Positions 7,510-16,751 of a stretch of 62,293 nucleotides of DNA are shown here, piece by piece. Location: contig LUQC01000034.1 in assembly GCA_001627925.1 (NCBI GenBank), positions 13,681 to 75,973 of the forward strand, in the 5' to 3' direction. Both the position numbers and the translations under genes were made by a program. Numbering within the stretch: the first letter of the stretch is position 1; every line of letters begins with the position of its first letter. The DNA is from Rhodobacteraceae bacterium REDSEA-S34_B6. Its GTDB lineage: Bacteria > Pseudomonadota > Alphaproteobacteria > Rhodobacterales > Rhodobacteraceae. The notes below the pieces were generated by a model that saw only the letters and a list, made by a program, of their open reading frames with translations, did no database searches and had not been told where the DNA came from.

Positions 7510-8520
7510 TCAACCGTCAAAATCAACGATTTCCGTTAGCTCTAAAGCCCTTTTACGTAATTTTGCTATTGTCATCAAATTTACTGCATCAGCGTCAAAG
7601 TCTCCCCAGCTTTTAACTAAGTCGTCTACTTGCGTTCCTGGAGCTATTGGATATTCAAAATTTGCTGTCGCATAAATTTCTTGTGCCTCTCCGGAGCTGA
7701 GAAACTCCATCAGCTTCAGAGCATTGTCTTTATTAGGAGAAAATCTGGCCATCCCTATTCCCGATACATTTACATGTGTTCCCCCATTTTCAAACGTTGG
7801 AAACACTATGTTAACGCTTTTTGCCCAATCAGTCTGCTCAGGATCTTTTAACATTTTTCCCATATAGTATGTATTTCCTATGGATAGATCACATTCACCT
7901 GCCCATATTGCTTTCACTTGAGCTCTGTCATTACCTTGTGGTTTTCGGGCAAGGTTTTTCTTCAACCCTTTCAGCCACTCTATTGCATAGTCTTCGCCGT
8001 GATGATGAATTATCGCAGAGGTTAGTGCTAAGTTATATGCGTTTAATCCCGATCGGATACAAATTCTACCCTTCCATTTTGGGTCTGCTAATTCTTCATA
8101 CTTTACAATTTCGCCATTTTTCACGCGTTCGTTACTTGCATAAATTATTCTAGCTCGGATAGTTAACCCAAACCAGTGACCGGCAGGATCGCGATACTTA
8201 CTGGGAACATTTCTAGAAAGTTGGTCGCTATTTACTTGTTGCGTAAGTTCAGCCTCTACCAAGGCAGATAATCTCGAGATATCCACTGTGAGAACAACAT
8301 CGGCAGGGCTTCGCTTTCCTTCTGCTTTCATTCGCTCAATCATACCTTTTCTAAGGTAAACAGTGTTTACTTTTATACCGGTTTTATTAGTGAAAGCAGT
8401 TGTTAAGGGTTCAATTAAAAACGGTTGACGGTAGGAGTAAATATTCACTTCTGACGCTGATGCATACGAACTAAAAAAAAGAGGTACGAAAAGGAGCGTA
8501 ATGTAAGCAAATTTTTTCAT
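7510..8520 (-). CDS. Fe(3+) ABC transporter substrate-binding protein
   Basis: A 336-residue periplasmic iron-binding protein of the FbpA/FutA type. The signal peptide has a clear hydrophobic core, with likely cleavage after ASA (20-22). The mature start EVNIYSYRQ and ADVVLTVDIS (73-82) are characteristic. The paired tyrosines in GNTYYMGKM (218-219) are the iron ligands of the family. The cognate permease and ATPase are absent from the window, so the gene is separated from the rest of its transporter or works with one elsewhere. A consensus-like promoter lies upstream at 8549-8577. Confidence 0.92.
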   Translation of the reverse strand: MKKFAYITLLFVPLFFSSYASASEVNIYSYRQPFLIEPLTTAFTNKTGIKVNTVYLRKGMIERMKAEGKRSPADVVLTVDISRLSALVEAELTQQVNSDQLSRNVPSKYRDPAGHWFGLTIRARIIYASNERVKNGEIVKYEELADPKWKGRICIRSGLNAYNLALTSAIIHHHGEDYAIEWLKGLKKNLARKPQGNDRAQVKAIWAGECDLSIGNTYYMGKMLKDPEQTDWAKSVNIVFPTFENGGTHVNVSGIGMARFSPNKDNALKLMEFLSSGEAQEIYATANFEYPIAPGTQVDDLVKSWGDFDADAVNLMTIAKLRKRALELTEIVDFDG

Positions 8521-8548
8521 GAACTATATCCCTGTAAGTTAGAAACTC

Positions 8549-8577
8549 AACTAAATATTTCCGAGTAAATTTGTCAA
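8549..8577 (-). promoter_or_regulatory. Promoter candidate for Fe3+-binding protein gene
   Basis: On the minus strand, TTGACA (8572-8577) is followed after 17 bases by TTAGTT (8549-8554), about 28 bases before the start codon. The -35 box is perfect and the -10 box weak, as expected for an activated or iron-repressed promoter. No clear palindrome overlaps it. Confidence 0.4.
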
Positions 8578-8640
8578 GATAAAATTTTTTTAATTTAGGC
8601 CGCTTTTCTTTCAGCTTTAAAAAGTTTTTATACCCTAGAT

Positions 8641-9435
8641 GTGACTTTAATATTAGACGAGTTAGCCAAGATCATCAATGAGCAAATATATGATTTGTCA
8701 GACGCTGACTTTGCTCAACAGTGCAAAAGAGAATTAGATGAAAAAGGTGTTTTGACTTTATCAAACTTTTTAAACGCTAATACTTTAAAAGAACTGGTGG
8801 AAGAGGCCGAAAATGGCGCCTCACAAGCATATTACACTAATTCCACCCACAACGTTTATTTAACGAAAATTAATAATAATTATAAACCCGAGCATGTCAT
8901 TAATAAACAATTAGTTTCATCAAAAGGTTGTATTTGTACCGACCAAATTCAGTCGGACTCAAAACTAAAAAAACTCTATAATTCAAATATTTTTAAAAGC
9001 TTTATTGCGGCAGTAGTTGGAGAGAAATCATTATTCCCATACGAGGACCCACTCTCCTCAATCAATGTCCATTATGCTGGAGCTGGGCAGGAACTGAATT
9101 GGCATTTTGACAATTCGGAGTTTGCAATAACACTTCTCTTGCAAAGCCCGATAGGGGGTGGTGAATTTCAATACCTAAAAGATTTTAGGAATGCAGAAAA
9201 AAATGAGATGAATTTCAGGGGTGTAGAAAAATTACTCACTGGCTCTATTGCTCCGGATATTTTGAATATGAAACCTGGAACACTGGTTTTGTTCAGAGGT
9301 CGAAACTCAATTCATCGGGTTACGCCAACTATTGGCAATTTAAAACGGATTCTTGTGGTCTTAGCTTATAATTCTGAGCCAGGAATTGCATTATCAGAGA
9401 GTGCGCGTCAGACATTTTATGGCCGCCTTTGTTAG
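8641..9435 (+). CDS. 2-oxoglutarate/Fe(II)-dependent oxygenase, BesD/ArpA-like
   Basis: A 264-residue jelly-roll Fe(II)/2OG enzyme. WHFDNSEF (154-161) gives the HxD pair His155 and Asp157, His225 in RNSIHRVTP is the distal iron ligand, and Arg236 is a candidate 2OG-binding residue. The surrounding ITLLLQSP and GGGEFQYLKD segments resemble, from memory, the group that contains amino-acid hydroxylases and the lysine halogenase BesD. In the halogenases the Asp is replaced by Gly; here it is kept, so hydroxylation is expected. The start is GTG 8641 with no clear ribosome-binding site. It precedes a TRAP transporter on the same strand. The substrate is unknown, possibly a free amino acid. Confidence 0.72.
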   Translation: MTLILDELAKIINEQIYDLSDADFAQQCKRELDEKGVLTLSNFLNANTLKELVEEAENGASQAYYTNSTHNVYLTKINNNYKPEHVINKQLVSSKGCICTDQIQSDSKLKKLYNSNIFKSFIAAVVGEKSLFPYEDPLSSINVHYAGAGQELNWHFDNSEFAITLLLQSPIGGGEFQYLKDFRNAEKNEMNFRGVEKLLTGSIAPDILNMKPGTLVLFRGRNSIHRVTPTIGNLKRILVVLAYNSEPGIALSESARQTFYGRLC

Positions 9436-9599
9436 CTAAGCTATAAATTGTGGCTTTGTGATATTTAATGTATCATTGCGCTGGACTTCATGTTGGTACA
9501 ATAATTACATGTCTTAATACGAAATTATTAATTTACCTTATGGATTTTAGTATGGGTAAATATACATTATGAAGCTCAAGAACCTTTTGGGAGAAAATT

Positions 9600-10613
9600 A
9601 TGAATATTTTAACTAAAGTAAGCGTTACTGCATTTGCTCTAGGATTGGCGACTGAAACATTTGCCGAAGAATGGAATGTGTCCGTTTGGGGTAAACGTAG
9701 AGCCTTTACCGAGCATGTTGAAAAGTTAGCCGAGCTAGTAAGTGCAAAGACTGGTGGAGAATTCACTATGAATATTTCTTATGGTGGATTGTCAAAAAAC
9801 AAGGAAAATTTGGATGGAATAAGCATTGGCGCATTCGAAATGGCACAATTTTGTGCGGGTTATCACAGAGATAAAAATAGGGTTGTGACAGTATTAGAAC
9901 TTCCATTTTTGGGTGTTGAAACGCTTGAACAGGAAGTTGCGGTGTCGAGCGCTGTTTATGCTCATCCTGCCGCCACGGAAGAAATGGCACAGTGGAATGC
10001 AAAACTACTCATGACATCACCCATGCCTCAGTACAATCTCGTCGGCACTGGAGAGCCGAGAGATACGCTGGAGGACTTCAATGGCATGCGAGTGCGCGCT
10101 ACTGGTGGATTGGGTCAAGCATTCAAGTCTGTAGGTGCAGTTCCAACATCGGTTACGGCTACAGAAGCATATCAAGCTATGGAGTCGGGTGTTGTTGATA
10201 CAGTTGCGTTTGCTCAGCATGCACACCTGTCTTTTGGAACAATAAATCAAGCGGATTGGTGGACTGCAAATCTAAATCCTGGAACTGTGAATTGTCCAGT
10301 TGTCGTTAACATTGATGCGTATGAAGGACTTTCTGCTGATCATCGTGAAGCGCTTGACGGGTCTATTGAGGAAGCACTTGATCACTACCTTGATAACTAT
10401 GGCAAGTTATTAGCTAAGTGGGATACTGTTCTTAGTGAAAAAGGTGTGAAAAAAGTTGAGATAAGTGACTCTGTTATACAGGAGTTTAGGGCAAAAGCGG
10501 CAGACCCTATTCGGGATGCTTGGATAGCTGATATGGAGGCCCAAGGTATTCCTGGACAGGAGCTTTACGATTTAGTTATGAGCACCTTAGCAAAAGCTAA
10601 AGCGTCAAATTAA
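9600..10613 (+). CDS. dctP: TRAP transporter solute-binding protein (DctP family)
   Basis: A 337-residue periplasmic binding protein with a signal peptide cleaved near TFA-EE (20-24). The family arginine that clamps the substrate carboxylate lies in GMRVRATGG (162-170). The downstream TATEAYQAMESGVVDT segment is also typical. The start is supported by GGGAGAA shortly before the ATG. DctQ and DctM follow, forming a complete tripartite sodium-driven importer of an organic acid. The specific ligand cannot be deduced; dctP is a generic family symbol. Confidence 0.9.
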   Translation: MNILTKVSVTAFALGLATETFAEEWNVSVWGKRRAFTEHVEKLAELVSAKTGGEFTMNISYGGLSKNKENLDGISIGAFEMAQFCAGYHRDKNRVVTVLELPFLGVETLEQEVAVSSAVYAHPAATEEMAQWNAKLLMTSPMPQYNLVGTGEPRDTLEDFNGMRVRATGGLGQAFKSVGAVPTSVTATEAYQAMESGVVDTVAFAQHAHLSFGTINQADWWTANLNPGTVNCPVVVNIDAYEGLSADHREALDGSIEEALDHYLDNYGKLLAKWDTVLSEKGVKKVEISDSVIQEFRAKAADPIRDAWIADMEAQGIPGQELYDLVMSTLAKAKASN

Positions 10614-10626
10614 TTCCAAACTTAAA

Positions 10627-10652
10627 GTTGGGCTGGTTCACACCGGCCCAAC
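10627..10652 (+). terminator. Intercistronic hairpin between dctP and dctQ
   Basis: An 11-bp stem (GTTGGGCTGGT / ACCGGCCCAAC, one G-U pair) with loop TCAC sits 13 bases after the dctP stop. It is not followed by a U-run. In binding-protein operons such stems commonly stabilise the upstream mRNA or attenuate read-through, giving more binding protein than permease. Confidence 0.6.
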
Positions 10653-10674
10653 CGATTAGCTCTGGGAGCAATTT

Positions 10675-11304
10675 ATGGGTGGCCAAGTATCTGTAATTGA
10701 AGACTCAAGTCTATTGAGTCGCTTTGATTTAGGCCTTCTAAAAATAGAGAAAGCTTGTGCGCTAATAAGCGGCTTGGCAATATTTTCTCTTATGTTTCTA
10801 GCTGCATATTCTGTTACTGGACGAAAATTTTTTAATTCACCGCTGGCGGGTTATGTCGACTATATAGAAGCTGCTATGCCGATAATTGCAATTATGGGCG
10901 TGTCTTATGTTCAGAGAGACGGTAGCCACATCCGAATGGATCTTTTCGTATCATTGTTAAAGGGACGTTCGTTATGGATGTTTGAACTGATATCGGTGAT
11001 ATTAATATTTATATTGATTACGTCTCTTACATGGGGTGCCTGGTTACATTTCGATCGATCTTTTGATTGCGCACGCCCGTTTTGCAGTAGGGATAGCTCA
11101 ATTGATATTGGGATACCAATTTGGCCATCAAAACTGGTTGTTCCGTTTGCTTTTTCAGTATTAGCTTTACGTCTTATATTGCAAGGAATTGGATATTCAC
11201 GCGCTCTTTTGTTGGGTTTAGAGAAGCCGGCGGCTGTACCACTTGTCCTGAACGCCACGGAACAGGCAAGGCTGGAAACAGACGCTATTGATAGAGCGAA
11301 GTAA
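10675..11304 (+). CDS. dctQ: TRAP transporter small permease (DctQ family)
   Basis: A 209-residue membrane protein with the four-helix layout of TRAP small subunits: spans near 25-47, 60-80, 96-116 and 155-172. The MPIIAIMGVSYVQRDGSHIRMDLF-type region (about 64-87) is the family signature. A Cys-containing loop (about 136-142) links helices 3 and 4. The start ATG 10675 follows GGGAG at a good distance. The stop overlaps the dctM start (TAATG), so the two subunits are translationally coupled. Confidence 0.88.
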   Translation: MGGQVSVIEDSSLLSRFDLGLLKIEKACALISGLAIFSLMFLAAYSVTGRKFFNSPLAGYVDYIEAAMPIIAIMGVSYVQRDGSHIRMDLFVSLLKGRSLWMFELISVILIFILITSLTWGAWLHFDRSFDCARPFCSRDSSIDIGIPIWPSKLVVPFAFSVLALRLILQGIGYSRALLLGLEKPAAVPLVLNATEQARLETDAIDRAK

Positions 11305-12701
11305 TGGAAAATATTACAATAGGTCTATGGGTGAGCGGCGGAATGCTAGTTCTCGTTTTCGCAGGGATGCGAGTAGCTTTTGCTGCTGGTCTAGCAGGCT
11401 TTTTGGGACTTGTTTGGCTACGTTGGAACGGGTTTGATTATGACCCAGATAGGTTCGCGAAGGCACTGCAAATCAGCGTCAAAATTGCTGGGTTGACCCC
11501 ACACTCTAAAGTAAGTGCACAAGTTCTAAGTTTGATCCCCGTTTTTATTCTGATTGGCTATTTGGCTTACTATGCAAAATTGACAACTGCCCTGTTTGAG
11601 GCCGCTAAGCGTTGGATTGCCTGGGTGCCGGGAGGCTTGGCGGTATCAACGGTTTTTGCGACTGCAGGTTTCGCGGCTGTTTCGGGAGCATCGGTTGCAA
11701 CGGCTGCTGTATTTGCTAGAATTGCCATCCCTGAAATGCTCAAAATAGGTTACAATAAGCAGTTCGCGGCTGGTGTAGTGGCTGCGGGCGGTACGCTGGC
11801 CTCACTAATCCCACCGTCTGCAATTCTTGTTATTTATGCAATAATTGTTGAACAAGATGTGGGAAAATTATTACTAGCCGGGTTTGTTCCAGGTGCATTT
11901 TCAGCTTTTGTCTATGGTGCTTTAATTGTGTCGATGGCTGTTTTTTTTAAAAATATTGGACCTCCTGTGAGTGGTTTTACTTGGAAAGAACGAATTGAAA
12001 GCTTACCTCCAGCCTTCCCAATTGTAGCTGTCGTCATCATCATTATTTTCTTTGTTTATAATCCATTTGGAGACGCCTGGGGGACACCGACTGAGGGTGG
12101 GGCGATAGGAGCGTTCATTGTCTTTATAATGGCTTTGTACAGAGGAATGCGGTTAAAGCAACTTAAAGAGGCTTTGCTAGAAACAGCAAAATTAACCATA
12201 ATGATTTTTACCATAATATGGGGTGTATTGATATATGTAAGATTTCTGGGTTTTGCGGAGTTGCCTGATGCATTTTCTGAGTGGATTACGTCTTTGGAAA
12301 TGTCACCAATTTTAATACTAATCTTTATATTGCTCGGCTATGCCATCCTTGGCATGTTTATGGATGCTATTGGAATGTTGCTACTAACCTTGCCTGTAGT
12401 TTATCCTGCGGTAATGGCCTTAAATGGTGGCGAGTACGTTTCCGCAACTGATAGTGCTTTTGGAATGTCTGGGCCAATGTGTGCAATATGGTTTGGAATT
12501 CTGGTGGTGAAAATGGCCGAATTTTGTTTGATCACCCCACCAATTGGATTGAATTGCTTTGTTGTTGCTGGGGTGCGTGATGATTTAAGTGTTCAAGATG
12601 TATTTAAAGGCGTTACACCTTTTTTCATAGCTGATGCTTTTACTATAGCTATTTTGATAGCTTTCCCTCCGATTGTTCTTTGGCTTCCATCACTCGCTTG
12701 A
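11304..12701 (+). CDS. dctM: TRAP transporter large permease (DctM family)
   Basis: A 465-residue polytopic subunit that forms the transport channel with DctQ. Recognisable features are the N-terminal AFAAGLAGFLGL region, the FATAGFAAVSGASVATAA helix pair (about 114-132), the GTLASLIPPSAILVIYAI motif (about 163-181) and the second repeat MFMDAIGMLLLTLP (about 353-366). The duplicated hairpins match the elevator-type ion transporter fold. The protein is full length for the family, and the operon ends here, facing the nuclease gene. Confidence 0.92.
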   Translation: MENITIGLWVSGGMLVLVFAGMRVAFAAGLAGFLGLVWLRWNGFDYDPDRFAKALQISVKIAGLTPHSKVSAQVLSLIPVFILIGYLAYYAKLTTALFEAAKRWIAWVPGGLAVSTVFATAGFAAVSGASVATAAVFARIAIPEMLKIGYNKQFAAGVVAAGGTLASLIPPSAILVIYAIIVEQDVGKLLLAGFVPGAFSAFVYGALIVSMAVFFKNIGPPVSGFTWKERIESLPPAFPIVAVVIIIIFFVYNPFGDAWGTPTEGGAIGAFIVFIMALYRGMRLKQLKEALLETAKLTIMIFTIIWGVLIYVRFLGFAELPDAFSEWITSLEMSPILILIFILLGYAILGMFMDAIGMLLLTLPVVYPAVMALNGGEYVSATDSAFGMSGPMCAIWFGILVVKMAEFCLITPPIGLNCFVVAGVRDDLSVQDVFKGVTPFFIADAFTIAILIAFPPIVLWLPSLA

Positions 12702-12727
12702 AAGCATATTAGTTTTTTGGTTTTAGG

Positions 12728-13093
12728 TTATTTAGTATACCTTTGCCATACATCATATTTTGGCCATATTTTGCAGCTCGTATTGTTTATCATAGTAGTC
12801 GCAAAATCTGTTTCATTGATCCTACAATACCCCACCAATCGTTTGTAGCTCATTGCACCAGTTAAGTCACAGATTACCTTTAAATTCTTAAATTGCGAGG
12901 CAAATTTTGACGCAAGCTGGCCTTCTGCCGTATCATTTTCGGGGCAGTCTAATGCCGCTATACGGACAGGGATATTCCCCACCTCAATTGTATCGCCGTC
13001 TCTGACGTGGGAGATTATGCCGGTAAGTATGGAATATTCGAGAGCTTTTGCTTGCGGAATAAAAGTAGAAATTAACACTAATATTAAGATCAT
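12728..13093 (-). CDS. Secreted thermonuclease-family protein
   Basis: A 121-residue staphylococcal-nuclease-like protein with an N-terminal hydrophobic signal (about 1-18). VRDGDTIEV (30-38) supplies the calcium-binding acidic residues. Arg44 and Glu52 (VRIAALDCPEND) and Arg85 (YKRLVGYC) match the catalytic Arg-Glu-Arg triad. Two Cys pairs (50/75 and 90/107 by rough count) could form disulfides, fitting export. It is a single gene between convergent dctM and the co-directional metG. It probably degrades extracellular or periplasmic nucleic acid. Confidence 0.82.
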   Translation of the reverse strand: MILILVLISTFIPQAKALEYSILTGIISHVRDGDTIEVGNIPVRIAALDCPENDTAEGQLASKFASQFKNLKVICDLTGAMSYKRLVGYCRINETDFATTMINNTSCKIWPKYDVWQRYTK

Positions 13094-13162
13094 AAAGCTG
13101 AAGATCCTAATAATAGAATTATACCAGCCGTGGGCACAAAATAAGATAATTTACTCTCCTTC

Positions 13163-14782
13163 TCAGCGAGTCCCCGAAAATTGAGAGCGCCAGTTTTCAC
13201 ACTCCTCATCACTTATTTTTTGGAACAACATCTCTGGAACTGTAAACTTAGCACCTGCGATCAAGGTATTGGTGGCCTCAAGTACATTTTCGGGCCAGCT
13301 CCAGTCATCACAGTCCATAGCCAACATAAGTTTTTCTGATGTGGTCGGAATAAATGGTTGAGATAAAACCGCATAAATTCGAATTAAATTAAGTGCTAGT
13401 CTGATTTGCGCTGCTGCTGTGCCTTCATCCTCTTTATATACAGACCATGGTGCCGAAGATTGTAAATATTCGTTTCCTAAAGCCCAGATAGCGCGAAGCT
13501 CAGATGCAGCTTTGCGAATTTCTATTTTTTCCATATATTTTTCGTAACATTTAACTTGGCTTGCTAAGTTATCAATCAGACTACCCTCAGCCTGACCATA
13601 GTCTCCGCCAGATGGTATTTCTTCACCAAATTTAGACCGGCAAAATTTGGTTACTCTGCTTACAAAGTTGCCTAGAACATCAGCCAGATCTTTGTTTATG
13701 CTACTTTGAAAATTATCCCACGTAAATTCAGAGTCAGAGCTTTCAGGAGCATGGCTAAGCAGCCACCAGCGCCAATAATCCGCAGGAAGAATCTTAAGTG
13801 CATCGTCCATGAAAACACCTCGACCTCTCGAAGTAGAAAATTGACCGCCGTCATAGTTTAAATAGTTAAAAGATTTTATATAGTCTACAAGCTTCCAAGG
13901 TTCGCCTGAGCCCAAAATAGTGGCAGGGAAAGAAAGAGTATGAATACCCGCATTTACCCATTCCTGCGCACATGCGATGTACTCAATTGGAGCATCAAAC
14001 CAGACATAAAATACCTTGTCTTCCATTCCAGGCCAAGGACTGTTACCTTTTTTAACGGGAATGCCCCAGTCTAGGTCTCTTGTAATTCCACGATCCTGCA
14101 ACCCATCGCCATCATGTAGCCATTTCTTCGCAATAGATGTTGTGAGAACGGGCCAATCCGTCTTACTCTCAATCCAGTTTTCCAAGTTATCTCTCATATT
14201 GGATTGGCAAAGATACAAATGCTTAGTTTCTCTTTGCTCCAGTTCTGTTGCTCCCGAGATTGAGGAGCGCGGGTTTATGAGATCTGTAGGATCTAACTGC
14301 TTCGTGCAATTATCACATTGATCGCCTCTAGCATCTTCAAATCCACAGGCAGGGCAGGTTCCCTCGATATAACGGTCAGGTAAATACCTTCTGTCAACAT
14401 GAGAATAAATTTGCGTTTCTATAACTTCTTTAATTAAACCTGCTGCTTCTAATTGACCTGCGAAGTGCTGGGTTAACTTATGATTTTCTTGGCTTGAAGA
14501 CCTTCCGAAGTGATCAAAAGAAAGGCGGAACCCATCTGCTAATTGCGCCTGGACTGCGTGCATTTCCTCACAATATTCTGATATGTCTTGGTTAGCCTTA
14601 GCTGCTGCTAGCTCTGCAGGGGTTCCATGTTCATCTGTTGCACATAGAAATAAGACTTCATTACCGCGTGCTCGCTGATACCTAGCATATAAATCAGCGG
14701 GAAGCTGGCTGCCAATTAGATTTCCAAGGTGCTTTACGCCATTTATATAGGGTATTGCTGAAGTTATAAGGTGCCGCTGCAT
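13163..14782 (-). CDS. metG: Methionine--tRNA ligase, apparently lacking an internal segment
   Basis: A 539-residue class-I synthetase that charges tRNA-Met. The HIGH-type motif is HLGN (18-21), a zinc knuckle has Cys143/146/156/159, and the KMSKS-type loop is FSTS (315-318), as in other Rhodobacteraceae from memory. The C-terminal anticodon-binding helices are present. The protein is about 30-33 residues shorter than relatives. The shortfall maps after [10 protein letters not shown] (271-280), which runs straight into HTLSFPATI and omits the conserved GKDN-type region near the active site. The deletion is in frame. Since metG is essential, an artefact must be considered (see findings). Confidence 0.9.
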   Translation of the reverse strand: MQRHLITSAIPYINGVKHLGNLIGSQLPADLYARYQRARGNEVLFLCATDEHGTPAELAAAKANQDISEYCEEMHAVQAQLADGFRLSFDHFGRSSSQENHKLTQHFAGQLEAAGLIKEVIETQIYSHVDRRYLPDRYIEGTCPACGFEDARGDQCDNCTKQLDPTDLINPRSSISGATELEQRETKHLYLCQSNMRDNLENWIESKTDWPVLTTSIAKKWLHDGDGLQDRGITRDLDWGIPVKKGNSPWPGMEDKVFYVWFDAPIEYIACAQEWVNAGIHTLSFPATILGSGEPWKLVDYIKSFNYLNYDGGQFSTSRGRGVFMDDALKILPADYWRWWLLSHAPESSDSEFTWDNFQSSINKDLADVLGNFVSRVTKFCRSKFGEEIPSGGDYGQAEGSLIDNLASQVKCYEKYMEKIEIRKAASELRAIWALGNEYLQSSAPWSVYKEDEGTAAAQIRLALNLIRIYAVLSQPFIPTTSEKLMLAMDCDDWSWPENVLEATNTLIAGAKFTVPEMLFQKISDEECENWRSQFSGTR

Positions 14783-14963
14783 AGTAAGCCTGTTGTTTTA
14801 CAACGGTTTAGCTCATGTCGACGAAATTTGGAAGGGACATAGATAATGCGTTTTATTGTAAAGCAGGTTGTATTATTTGCTGATGTGAATAATTAGTCTC
14901 ATTAACTCCTTTTTCGCTATCGTTGTTTATGAGGCCAACGCTGGCTCTATCTAGTAGCTTTTT

Positions 14964-15575
14964 TCATGGAGCTAATGATATTTCAAGTTGGTTTTTAATT
15001 TCTGTTAGTAAGAATTTGTTCTCTGGTACTAAGCGTGCGCGCGTCAAATCTATTTTCCATTGATATGGTGTGTTTGTATGATTAGATCTAATATACCAAC
15101 GTGTTTCAACACCTAATGCACCTCCATCCTTTGGTGTTAGTATCAATGGCAATGGGACAATCTTTGTTGATTTACAACTTTTAGCTGCTAAGTGCATACG
15201 CCTAATTTGTGTGAGGGTGGGGATCTGTTCTAGCTCTGCTATGATTAGTGGTGGTGCGCCAATTCTGAGACTTTCTTCTATGCACCACAGTGTGTTCTTA
15301 AAAGATGGTGAATTAATAAATATAAATCGATGTGGGTTAACCCATTTTGAGACTCCATTTGGGTTAATCGTATGCTTAGAGTATGAAGAACGAATCCATA
15401 ATATCGGGCCTTTGCACCTTTGAGCTAAAAGGAATGGAAAAAATAATCTAGCTGGCCCATAGCATTCATGTACGCGTCCATGTTCCAGTCCTATATTTTC
15501 ATAGAACGGAATTTTAGGTTGGCTTGTTGTGCTGCCGTTTATTAAGAGACTCAAGTTCATAGGTAAAAATATCAT
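14964..15575 (-). CDS. imuA: ImuA-family protein, orphan
   Basis: A 203-residue RecA-like protein matching alphaproteobacterial ImuA: GRVHECYGPAR (33-43), GPILWIRSS, INPNGVSKWVNPHRF, a WCIEESLRIGAPPLI region, RRMHLAAKS and GVETRW near the C-terminus. ImuA normally works with ImuB and DnaE2 in SOS mutagenesis. Here the downstream gene is metG and no imuB or dnaE2 follows. A LexA-type box abuts the first ATG, so translation may instead begin at the in-frame ATG 15560. A small palindromic sequence and no other gene lie in the 180 bases between it and metG. Confidence 0.8.
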   Translation of the reverse strand: MIFLPMNLSLLINGSTTSQPKIPFYENIGLEHGRVHECYGPARLFFPFLLAQRCKGPILWIRSSYSKHTINPNGVSKWVNPHRFIFINSPSFKNTLWCIEESLRIGAPPLIIAELEQIPTLTQIRRMHLAAKSCKSTKIVPLPLILTPKDGGALGVETRWYIRSNHTNTPYQWKIDLTRARLVPENKFLLTEIKNQLEISLAP

Positions 15576-15590
15576 GTTCTTGTTTTGTTC
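15576..15590 (-). promoter_or_regulatory. LexA-type SOS box at imuA start
   Basis: The sequence GTTC-N7-GTTC is the direct-repeat LexA operator of alphaproteobacteria. It ends one base before the imuA ATG codon, so a bound repressor would block the promoter or the start of the transcript. The match is exact and the gene is a known SOS target family. Confidence 0.82.
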
Positions 15591-15661
15591 TCAAATAGTT
15601 TCTTGTGTTTAACAATATTTTGTCTACGACTTAAATTTGATACTTACCGGGAGAAATCACT

Positions 15662-16708
15662 ATGAAAATGTTTGATTTAGGGCAAACAGGGTTAAAAGTT
15701 TCTGAATTATGTTTAGGTACCATGACTTATGGCACACAAACATCTGAAGCTGATGCTTATAAGCAAATTGATTTGTGCTTATCAAATAATATAAATTTCA
15801 TAGATACGGCTGAAATGTATCCAGTAAATCCAATTTCGGCTGAAACCGTTGGGCGCTCAGAGGAAATAATTGGTCGATGGATATCCGCGAACAAGAGCCG
15901 GAGATCAAATTTTATATTAGCCACTAAACATTCGGGAAAAGGTCTTTCGCATGTTAGAAATGGTGCGCCAATCGCCAAAGACACCATTCAGGATGCAGTA
16001 GAAGGTAGTCTCAAAAGGCTTAAAACTGACTACATTGATTTATACCAGTTCCATTGGCCGAATCGAGGCTCATATATGTTTCGCCAAAACTGGAAATATG
16101 ATCCATCTAAGCAAGACAAAAAAATTACATTAGAAAATATGTATGAATGTCTCGTTACCCTTCAAGATCAAGTAAAAAAAGGTAATATAAGACATTTTGG
16201 CTTGTCGAATGAAAGTGCCTGGGGAACTGCTAATTGGTTAAGACTATCAGAACAACACAACTTACCTAGAGTGGCGACTATTCAAAATGAATACTCGCTA
16301 TTATGCAGATTATACGATACTGATTTAGCTGAATTAAGCGTTAACGAGGGAGTTGGTCTAATGGCTTTTTCGCCCTTGGCAGCTGGTCTGTTAACAGGTA
16401 AATATTTGGACGGGAACGTACCAAAAAATTCACGAAAGTTGATAAATAAAGATTTAAGTGGAAGAGACAATGCTAGATCAGAAGTCGCAGTTAGGTCATA
16501 TTTGAGCATAGCAGAAGAGTTTGGAATTCAACCTATACACCTTGCATTAGCTTGGTGTAGAACGAGACCATTTATGTGTTCTTCCATTTTTGGAGCAACA
16601 TCAGTCGATCAGTTACCAGTCATTTTAGGATCAGTAGACATCGATTTGAATGAAGAATGTTTAGATCTGATAAATGAAACTCACAAACTTAATCCAATGC
16701 CTTACTAG
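15662..16708 (+). CDS. Aldo/keto reductase, Tas family
   Basis: A 348-residue NADPH-dependent aldo/keto reductase. The TIM-barrel tetrad is visible as Asp49 and Tyr54 (FIDTAEMYP), Lys near 88 (LATKHSG) and His near 129 (QFHWPNRG). The Tas-type insertion HWPNRGSYMFRQNW and the C-terminal LAWCRTRPFMCSSIFGAT separate it from other AKRs. Tas-like enzymes reduce diverse carbonyls; the physiological substrate is unknown. GGGAGAAA lies before the start. It is transcribed away from imuA, and the 86-base gap holds the LexA box, so weak SOS co-control is conceivable but unsupported. Confidence 0.9.
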   Translation: MKMFDLGQTGLKVSELCLGTMTYGTQTSEADAYKQIDLCLSNNINFIDTAEMYPVNPISAETVGRSEEIIGRWISANKSRRSNFILATKHSGKGLSHVRNGAPIAKDTIQDAVEGSLKRLKTDYIDLYQFHWPNRGSYMFRQNWKYDPSKQDKKITLENMYECLVTLQDQVKKGNIRHFGLSNESAWGTANWLRLSEQHNLPRVATIQNEYSLLCRLYDTDLAELSVNEGVGLMAFSPLAAGLLTGKYLDGNVPKNSRKLINKDLSGRDNARSEVAVRSYLSIAEEFGIQPIHLALAWCRTRPFMCSSIFGATSVDQLPVILGSVDIDLNEECLDLINETHKLNPMPY

Positions 16709-16751
16709 ATATTTGGTATTCAAAAAAATTGAATATTGGTAATTGTAGATA

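Noticed and set aside
10911-11258. Antisense open frame within dctQ
   Set aside because: It lies wholly opposite a conserved gene, has no ribosome-binding site and no recognisable domain; treated as a shadow frame.
13828-13842. Non-canonical KMSKS loop (QFSTS) of MetRS as a defect
   Set aside because: From memory other Rhodobacteraceae MetRS also have GGQFSTS, so it is normal for the group.
16713-16740. AT-only inverted repeat after the aldo/keto reductase gene
   Set aside because: Seven A-T pairs around an A-run occur readily in AT-rich spacers and would not terminate transcription.
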